A model generated the notes under the pieces. That model worked only from the letters and a program-made list of their open reading frames with translations. It was not told where the DNA came from and did no database searches. DNA of 64,000 nucleotides from Proteles cristata cristata (Eukaryota > Chordata > Mammalia > Carnivora > Hyaenidae): contig JAESUZ010004813.1 in the NCBI GenBank assembly GCA_017311185.1, forward strand, positions 1-64,000, in the 5' to 3' direction. The number at the start of each line of letters is the position of its first letter. Within the stretch, counting starts at the first letter, position 1. Positions 56,871-64,000 of this stretch are shown here, piece by piece. A program made the position numbers and the translations under genes.

Positions 56871-57733
56871 ACTATCTATTGGCCTGTTAAACATCAAACA
56901 CTGAGTTTTTAAACAACAAAATCTTCTACTATATACCACCTTCTAACGTGCTCTCATAGCACCTTCATAGCAATTCCGTAGCTATGCTTTACATTAACAC
57001 TCAGCTATTAATTTTCTTTTATTATTCAATACTCTCTGAGATAGCCACTTTCTTTACGAATTGCCAAACTGGGCACTATTCTCCAATAACAATCTAAGTA
57101 GACTTAAATATACTGAGAAACAAACTCACGTTTACTACGTTCAATGATTCTGTTGACATAATATATAATTCTTATTTTGCAAGTTCCCAAACTATAGAAC
57201 AGACAGAATTCTCCAGGGATTTTACAAATCAGTAATAGGTTTTGATTTTTCTACACTATAAGTGGATTTTACCTCTAGATATACTGGTTTTCCCATTTGC
57301 AAATTGATGACATATAAGCTTGCCTAAATGTCCTCTGGGGATATGATAAAGATTGGTGTAGTTTAGACTAACAGAAAATATTAGATTCAACTATGGCATA
57401 AACACATGAACAAATTGGTGAAAATGTTTTATATCTTTACAGAAGGGGACATATTAAACAGGTCTGGAGCACTTGACTATTGACAATAGAAAAGTCCCGT
57501 TATGGGAAAAACTGACTTAGCTTACACATTGAATACATGTATCTTCTACTCAACACAACATAATTTCCAGTGAGTTTCAAAGAAGAACCACAAGCAACTG
57601 CAATATGAGAACCTGAACTGTGTGGGGCCAGACACTCAGTTAGAACTTAAAGCTAACAAGCAAGTGGTCACAACTTGGGTCCACACCCAAGCACCATGCC
57701 AATGTCAAATGATGCATTCCTATTGTAAATGTG
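56871..57733. other. AT-rich sequence, nothing recognised
   Basis: No repeat or gene signal recognised. Confidence 0.4.
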
Positions 57734-57747
57734 CTCTTTCATCTTAA

Positions 57748-57956
57748 GTTTTTTAAATATTTATTTTTGAGAGAGAGAAACAAAGTACGAGTAGATGAAG
57801 AAGAGAGAAAGAGAGGGTGAAACAGAATCCAAAGCAGGCTCCAGGCTCTGTGCTGTCAGCACAGAGCCCAATTCAGGGCTCAAACTCACAAACCAAGAGA
57901 TCATGACGTGAGCTGAAGTCAGACACTTAACCAACTGAGCCACCCAGGCATCCCTT
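57748..57956 (-). mobile_element. CAN-SINE
   Basis: Antisense copy ending GCCACCCAGGCATCCC. Perfect TSD CTCTTTCATCTTAA at 57734-57747 and 57957-57970. Confidence 0.96.
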
Positions 57957-58054
57957 CTCTTTCATCTTAAAGGTACTAGTCAAAGAAGTACTAACCATGT
58001 ATTATTGAGCTCTAGTCCTGTGTGCCCACTTTTGGTTTTAGTGATCTACATATA

Positions 58055-58200
58055 TTATTTCTAATTGCCAGAAAACTCTTTTAAGTAGATTCTCTTAGCT
58101 TCGTTATACAGAAGAGGAAACAGAATCACATAGATTTTAAATGATTTTCCCAGGGTCATTCAGTTAGTTGGGGTTGATTCAGCATTCAAATTCAAGGGTT
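58055..58200 (-). mobile_element. MIR
   Basis: Antisense MIR: TTATACAGAAGAGGAAACAG, GATTTTCCCAGGGTCATTCAG, ATTCAGCATTCAAATTCAAGG. Confidence 0.75.
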
Positions 58201-58409
58201 TGAAACACAAATTGTTCTTATACTTTGATGCTTCCTTCTTGTTACTGAGATTATAAGTGTTGAGACCCTCAATCTTAATGAAAATATGTGTCTTATCTAG
58301 ATGACAATTCACAGCTGGTCAATAGCTTTATCTCTGTGGACAATATATTATAGTATATTATGCTATAAAATACTGCTTTCCAATAGCTTTCAAGATTTAT
58401 TATTTTTCA

Positions 58410-58915
58410 AGTGATTTGTATTATCTATTGCCATATAACAACTTACTTTAAAATACAGCAGCTTAAAACACCAAACATTTATACTCTCATGGAGTATGTG
58501 CATCAGAAATGCAAGCATGGTTCAGCTGGCTGTCTCTGGCTTAAAGTCTTTCATGATACTGCATCAAGTTGTGAGCTCAAAAGTATGGTCTTATCTGAAG
58601 GCCTAATTAGCTTGGGAAATGAGGAGAAGATTTGCTTCCAGTCTCACTTGTGTGGTCACTCACCAGGTGGGCCTCATGTCTCATGTCACTGGCTCCACCT
58701 GGAAAAGTGATCCAAAAGAGAGCAAGACAAAGCACCAAACACCAAAAATGCAGTCTTTTATAACTTAATCTAAGACATGAGACCCTATCTCTTCTGCCAT
58801 ATTCACTTCATTAAAAGTGAATCAGTAAATTCAGTTTATACTTAAGGAGAAGAGGTTGCATTTTATACTAGAAGATGAGGATCACTGGGGACTATCTTAA
58901 AAACTTCCTCTCACA
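58410..58915 (-). mobile_element. ERVL/MaLR-like LTR, antisense
   Basis: ATTGCCATATAACAACTTAC and CAGCTTAAAACACCAAACAT (reverse of the LTR 3' end), later GTGATCCAAAAGAGAGCAAG and AGGATCACTGGGGACTATC in the order of a familiar mammalian LTR repeat read backwards. The 99-codon plus frame inside is incidental. Confidence 0.6.
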
Positions 58916-58919
58916 TGAC

Positions 58920-59530
58920 CTAACACAATTACTCTGACAAAGGAAGATTATGATATCTAATTACAAGTTTTCTATAAGTCAAGAATTACTGTAGTCAGGA
59001 CTCTAGTATTAACTAACAGAATGCCAACTTAATCTGGCTTAAACAAAAATAGGATATTTATCAGGTAACTCAAAAGTCTATGTATGGGTCCAGCTTCTGA
59101 CAGAATACACTGAGTATCTGAATATTATCAGGTATCTGTCTGTCTTGTCTCTCCTCTATCTGGCCTTATTTTTTTCTGAGTGTCCTTTCTTTTCTGGCAG
59201 GTCCACTCCACATTGTGTAAAAGTTAATTCCAGTGACCTTGGGGGGAACATGTTCTATTATGGCCACTATCTTTTTGTAGAAGCCCAACAAAGTTGTTCT
59301 TTGGGTTCCATGTTCATTTCTGAATAGAAAGATAAAATTCTCTGAATGATTAGAACTATGGCATGTGTCATCCCTGGTGTGGGGTTGTGGCTACCCATAT
59401 ATGAATCATAGGAACAAAGTATTGTAGGGAAATTTGGTTTAAAAAGTAAAAGGTTACAGGAATAAGGGGTCATTTTTATGGGAAGACAACAATTTTAAAA
59501 CTAAAGAAATAAAGAAAAACAATCACAATG
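58920..59530. other. possible old repeat, unassigned
   Basis: CTTAAACAAAAATAGGATATTTATC and nearby wording recall a dispersed mammalian repeat, but I cannot name it. Confidence 0.3.
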
Positions 59531-59532
59531 TT

Positions 59533-59690
59533 ATATGCTGAATTGTAACCCCCCAAAATTTATATGTTGAAACCTCAACACCCAAATGACTATCTTTAAA
59601 GATAGGCCTTTATGGAGTTAATTAATGTAAAATGAGGTCTTAAGTGTGGCGCTTGAATCCCCTTGTCATCTAGATAAAATCCTGAGGTTG
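59533..59690 (+). mobile_element. ERVL-like LTR fragment (5' part)
   Basis: TATGCTGAATTGTAACCCCC, CAAAATTTATATGTTGAAACC and AAAATGAGGTCTTAAG match the start of MLT2/MLT1-type LTRs in sense direction. Confidence 0.6.
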
Positions 59691-59699
59691 CCAATATTG

Positions 59700-59817
59700 A
59701 ATTTGTTTCCAGAGGCTCCCATAACAAATTACTACAACCTGGGTGAATTAAAACAAGGGGCCAGAAGTCTGAAGTAAAGGTGTTGGCCTTGTTGGTGCCT
59801 TCTATAGCACCAGTCAC
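59700..59817 (-). mobile_element. ERVL-like LTR fragment (3' part, inverted)
   Basis: CCAGAGGCTCCCATAACAAATTAC and CAGAAGTCTGAAGTAAAGGTG correspond to the reversed 3' end of an MLT2-type LTR, opposite in direction to the fragment just upstream. Confidence 0.55.
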
Positions 59818-59935
59818 AAAAAGGTAATTACAATCAACCTGTTAAATCAGACTGAATAGGAATTACACAAAATTCCTTAATGGAAAAGAAAATATTTTTT
59901 CAATATAGACTCCAAATGTAAGCCTCAAAGATTCT

Positions 59936-60157
59936 TTTTTTTTTTTTTATATTTTTATTTATTTCTTGGACAGAGAGAGAGAGAGAGACAACGCGAGCAG
60001 GGGAGGGTCAGAGAGAGAGGGAGTCACAGACTGAAACAGGCTCCAGGCTCTGAGCTGGCAGTCAGCACAGAGCCCGACGCGGGGCTCGAACCGAACCGCG
60101 AGATCATGACCCAAGCGAAAGTCGGACGCTTAACCGACTAAGCCACCCAGGCGCCCC
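59936..60157 (-). mobile_element. CAN-SINE, young subfamily
   Basis: Near-consensus antisense copy. TSD CAAAGATTCT at about 59926-59935 and 60157-60166. A short deletion next to the B box (GCTCGAACCGAACCGCGAG; the usual CCACG is missing) marks this copy. Confidence 0.96.
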
Positions 60158-60279
60158 AAAGATTCTATAACATAATGTCATTTGTAATAATATCAGAAAA
60201 CATATCTTCATTAACTTTATTGAACTTTTATAAAACCTACCATATAAGAAAAAAAACCCTTTTAAAAATTATAACTAAG

Positions 60280-60680
60280 TGTATTAGTTTTCTAGAGCTA
60301 CTGTAAGAAAATACCATAAAGAATATGGCTTAAAACAGTGGAAATCTATTCTTTCATGGTTCTGGAGGCTTGAAGTCAGAAATTTAGGGTGTCAGCAGGT
60401 TCATGTTCTACCTGAAGGCTCTCTGGGAGAGTCTTTCTAGCATGGTTCACTGGCGAATCTGTGCCTTTTTCATCACATGTTTTCTCTATGTGTCACTATC
60501 CAAATTTCCCTCCACTTATGGGGACACCAGTCACTGGATTTAGGTTCCACCCTAATTCAGATGAGCTCATTTGAACTTGATTAATCTACAAAGACCCTAT
60601 TTCCAAATGAGATCACATGGACAGGTACTGAGGTAGGACTTCAACATTTTTTTTTGAGGAATCCAATTCAACCCACAATA
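60280..60680 (-). mobile_element. MLT2-like ERVL solo LTR, antisense
   Basis: Runs from TGTATTAGTTTTCTAGAGC through TCATGGTTCTGGAGGCTTG, GGGGACACCAGTCACTGGAT, AAAGACCCTATTTCCAAATG and GGTAGGACTTCAAC to CAATTCAACCCACAATA, the well-known MLT2-type order read in reverse. Nearly full length, no internal ERV sequence beside it. Confidence 0.78.
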
Positions 60681-62160
60681 CTAGGTCTTAGGATTCTTTA
60701 AATAAATTGCCTTGGGAAGGAAAAGAACATTAGGTCCCCTTATTTCACCTTATTGGTTTCTATGAATAAACAAGAACAATTTATAAGAGGAAAGTTAAAA
60801 ATCATAATTCTGTTAGGACTCCCACTGTACTAATCTGGGATTTCATGAGTAAATCTCACATTATAATTGGTTTCTGATGAAAAATGTACCATCTACATAA
60901 ACTATTAAAACTTATTTCTTCACCGTCAAATTCATACTTACCAAATGATCTTTTCTTCAACTAATGCATCCTCTGTAACTTTGGCTTGGGAGTCACATGC
61001 TTAATATCACTCCACCGTGCTGGAGAAATCTGTTTAAACAAATCACAAAGTTGTGATCCAGGACAGAACACCAAGGCGAAAACATTTTAGCTTCTTCTAT
61101 TCAAAGTCATCCTGATATTTACAAATGCAGGCAAACTACAGGTGGCTTCAAGTTTTAGATCATCATTCTCTGACAAGCCTTCAAATCATGTTCTAGATAA
61201 GAGCTCTGAAACTGCAGCGTTCACAGTGACAGTGCCTCTGTGCATAGAATTCTCTGCCTCCCCTGATGTGGCAGCTATTCTAGAATGAGGATTCATATTT
61301 TGTTATTTTCCCCTCAGCAAGACCAAGAGTTTCTGATAATATTTCTCCCAGTTCTGTAAATTTGGTTAAATTTTCAACATGTTAAACTAAAATGTTTCCA
61401 TGTCTTCATTTAAAATATCCAGAGCAAATGCTGCATTTTTTTTGCATGTAAACATGGAGCAAGTAGACGTTATATAATGGATTGATTATTGTGCTTATAT
61501 TCTCTTATGTCCCCTCTCTCTTAGCCTGAGAACCCTAGAAAAGAGTCTGAATCAAAATGTATACATTGATGCTCTTTGGCAGGGGTGAAATACTCCATGC
61601 AAGGGCAGTGAGAATGAAGGAAAAAGGGACATGAGGCAGGAGTGAGGAGCAGAAATGAATCGAACCGTCTGTGGTTTCACAAGAAAATGCAGTCAGTTAT
61701 TATTTAATCATATGGGATATCTCTGAACAGGCTTCATGTCTCTCAGGTTGCATGGGGTTTGGGTAGAAAAGTAATTCATCTCATGGTTCCACTATTTCTT
61801 ACTGGTCAAATCATCCCAGGGTCTATGAAGTCCCCACACTCCTGGGTTGTATGACCTAGCTTTTCTACACAGCCAACAGAGAAGACATAACCTTTACAGC
61901 TTTGACCCAGTCAATGGTTTGGAGACAGTGGTCACTCCCAGTTGGGGGTTTCTTGATCTAAAGTGATCATGGCAGTAGTTCGACTTTATCATCCCCAGAA
62001 CTGTGTAAGTCAAAGCTAGGGCTGCTCAGGCCAAGAACAAAGTCAGGAAGTTGAGGTCTAGAGAGTACAAGTCAGTGGGCAGTACATAACTGGGTCTGAT
62101 GATCCAACACAGATATGAATATTCTGACGTGTGAAAAAATTACTAATTTTTACAATTTAT
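60681..62160. other. 1.5-kb repeat-poor interval
   Basis: No repeat family recognised and no open frame of note. Confidence 0.4.
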
Positions 62161-62175
62161 TCCAAATGTGACTTT

Positions 62176-62396
62176 GGGGCACCTGGGTGGCTTGGTTAGT
62201 TAAGCGTCTGACTTTCGCTTAGGTCATGATCTCGCGGTTTGTGGGTTCGAGCCCCGCATCGGGCTCTGTGCTGACTGCCAGCTCAGAGCCTGGAGCCTAT
62301 TTCAGTCTGTGTCTCCCTCTCTCTCTGACCCTCCCCTGCTCACGCTGTCTCTCTCTCTCTCTCTTAGAAATAAATAAAACGTAAAAAAAAAAAAAT
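62176..62396 (+). mobile_element. CAN-SINE, young subfamily
   Basis: Sense copy with intact A box and a B-box GGTTCGAGCCC near 62244. TSD TCCAAATGTGACTTT at 62161-62175, with TTCAAATGTGACTTT at about 62397-62411. Confidence 0.97.
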
Positions 62397-62460
62397 TTCA
62401 AATGTGACTTTAAAAATATGAGGACATATTTTTATCTTTAGTTAAAATGGAATAATAAAG

Positions 62461-62663
62461 GGGCACCTGGATGGGCCAGTCAGTTAAGTGTCCAACTTCA
62501 GCTCAGGTCATGATCTTGCAGTTTGTGAGTTTGAGCCCCACATCGAACTCTGTGCTGACAGCTCAGAGCCTAGAACCTGCTTCAGATTGTGTCTCCTTCT
62601 CTCTCTGCCTCTCCCCTGCTCATGTTCTGTCTCTCAAAAATAAACATTAAAAAAAATTTTTTT
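62461..62663 (+). mobile_element. CAN-SINE
   Basis: Sense copy, tail CAAAAATAAACATTAAAAAAAA. TSD AATGG(A/G)ATAATAAAG at 62446-62460 and 62664-62678. Independent of the neighbour 65 bp upstream, which has a different TSD. Confidence 0.96.
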
Positions 62664-62855
62664 AATGGGATAATAAAGACTAAATTTACCCTCCCATTTG
62701 AAACAATTCCCCCCATAAGGCAAAGTATATACAACAACATATTTTAAGACACTCAATGTCAGATGATGAAGGAGAGTGAGACCTGAGAAACAGGAAACAA
62801 AAAACGTGAGCCTAATGAATGCTGCCACTTACTTCCTTAAGAGTTTCTAGGTTTA

Positions 62856-63095
62856 GGGGTGCCTAGAGTGGCTCCGCTGGTTAAAGCTTTGGACTCTTGG
62901 TTTTGGCTCAGGTCATGATCTCAGGGTTCATGAGTTTAAACTGTGAATTGGACTCTGCGCTGACTGCACAGAGCCTGCTTGGGATTCTCTCTCTTACTGT
63001 CTGTCCCTCTTGTCACCGCCCTCCCCTGCAACTCCTCTCCTCCAAATTATGCTCTCTTTATCTCTCTCAAAATAAATAAATAAACTTTGGAAAAT
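62856..63095 (+). mobile_element. CAN-SINE, diverged
   Basis: Sense copy from GGGGTGCCTAGAGTGGCTC to AAAATAAATAAATAAAC. TSD candidates GTTTCTAGGTTTA (62843-62855) and GTTTCTTGGCTAA (63096-63108). Confidence 0.92.
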
Positions 63096-63439
63096 GTTTC
63101 TTGGCTAAGAGAGATAGACGCAGTAGGAGCCTAGTGTATACAGGACATGGAACTGTGTATGTAAACTGAGGTAGCTAGAATTTACAGTACTGAATATCAG
63201 GAAGAAGAGAGCAAGAGAGAGAGAGATAGAGCATGCTCCAGAAAAAGGCACCCCTTGATTATGCAACTGTATACTAACACATGCATGGAGACTACCCCAG
63301 GCTGAGGAAAGAACCACCTTATATTATGAGTAGTAACAATGCCTAGTACTCACACAGAACTTGGAGTAATATCTGTTACCAGCAGCTCAATTGGAAAATC
63401 TCATGATCAAAGGGCACTGGGTAAACAAGAGACTGATGT

Positions 63440-64000
63440 GAATAGTGGGAATCTTTGGTCTTAACTGGAATTGCTCTAATTCTAACAAATATACAATCAA
63501 GACCCGAAAAGAACAAACTGCAAATAACTTAAATGCATCATAGAACAAACCTCATGAATATTTATATAAAAACAAAACTATCCAGAACTCAATAGAGTAA
63601 AATTCATGATTGGCAAACAAAACAAAACAAAACAAAAAATAAAACCAAAACCATTATAGTCTTGCAAAGCAATAATAAAATATACATCACATTGAGGAGA
63701 AAAAACAATAAATTGAAACTGGTTTAGAACTAATAAAATGTTAAAATCAACAAACAAGGACATTGATACTGCTAGTACTGCTATATTACATATGTTCAAA
63801 GAATTAAGGAGAGGCATGGAAGATATAAAACCACTCAATTTGAACTTCTAAAGATATAAAGTTTGATGTGTGAGATGAAAAAAAAACTTTGAGATTAAGC
63901 AAGTTAGGAAACATTAAAAAGGAACTATTTTAGAATGGCTAAAATTGAAAATACTGACCATACCAAATGTTGATAATGAAGTGGAGAAACTGGGTATCTA
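63440..64000 (+). mobile_element. ancient L1 (L1M-like), continues beyond the window
   Basis: Sense relic: ACAAGGACATTGATACTGC, GGCATGGAAGATATAAAACC, AATTTGAACTTCTAAAGATA (5' part of an old L1), then GAATGGCTAAAATTGAAAATAC and GATAATGAAGTGGAGAAACTGG (ORF2 3' part). An internal deletion between the two parts is implied. A (CAAAA)n patch lies at 63619-63645. Confidence 0.6.

Noticed and set aside
1..64000. Search for CRISPR arrays, operons, prokaryotic signals, telomere repeats and mitochondrial inserts
   Set aside because: None present; repeat content is entirely that of a carnivore nuclear genome. The regular recurrence of similar units is due to SINEs.

Overview
This is a stretch of mammalian nuclear DNA, almost certainly from a cat (Felidae). 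The evidence is at least 38 copies of the tRNA-Lys-derived carnivore SINE (CAN-SINE) of the felid (SINEC_Fc) type, recognised by the GCGCCTGGGTGG head, the tRNA-like A and B boxes, the CAGCTCAGAGCCTGGAGCC body, a CT-rich stretch and an AAATAAATAAA tail. Carnivore-type L1 elements are also present. Another feliform carnivore cannot be excluded. I find no protein-coding gene, RNA gene or CpG-island promoter that I would defend. The open frames are short and fall in repeats, dead L1 reading frames or unremarkable sequence. The window reads as intergenic or deep-intronic DNA.

Layout. 1-39 kb is SINE-dense: 34 CAN-SINEs, mostly on the minus strand, including tandem and nested pairs with visible target-site duplications (TSDs). 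It also holds an inverted 3' L1 fragment (567-1313), a solo LTR-like element (2743-3270), a Tigger-like MITE (4919-5289), an older L1 3' end split by a SINE (13205-13985), a decayed endogenous-retrovirus-like unit with two diverged direct LTRs (about 17310-20180), a 52-bp AT-rich minisatellite (28873-29015), and scattered MIR and L2 relics. 39.2-57.7 kb has no CAN-SINE and is dominated by L1: a 5'-inverted copy (39381-42990), a very short 5'-inverted copy (43652-43826) and a nearly full-length antisense copy (51110-56497) whose ORF1 and ORF2 are broken. Between them lie older L1, L2 and LTR relics and two repeat-poor stretches (44.2-46.2 and 47.8-50.9 kb). 57.7-64 kb returns to SINEs (five copies), ERVL/MaLR-like LTR fragments and an ancient L1 at the right edge.

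How the parts relate. Most of the recent structure can be explained by the L1 machinery acting in cis (L1 copies) and in trans (SINEs): A-rich tails, 10-18 bp TSDs, T/A-rich target sites, twin-priming inversions and re-use of regenerated target sites. No copy looks competent now. The longest L1 has lost an RT catalytic aspartate (FADN in place of FADD) and has frame breaks, and the other L1 copies are truncated or inverted.

No undescribed biological system is evident. The observations most worth checking are the five loci with triplicated target sites, the three twin-primed L1 insertions, the 2.9-kb inverted L1 pair, a low-confidence candidate exon at 21708-21838, and nine young SINE copies that may be polymorphic. 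All family names rest on recognition by eye; a RepeatMasker run with a carnivore library would settle the subfamilies and exact edges.
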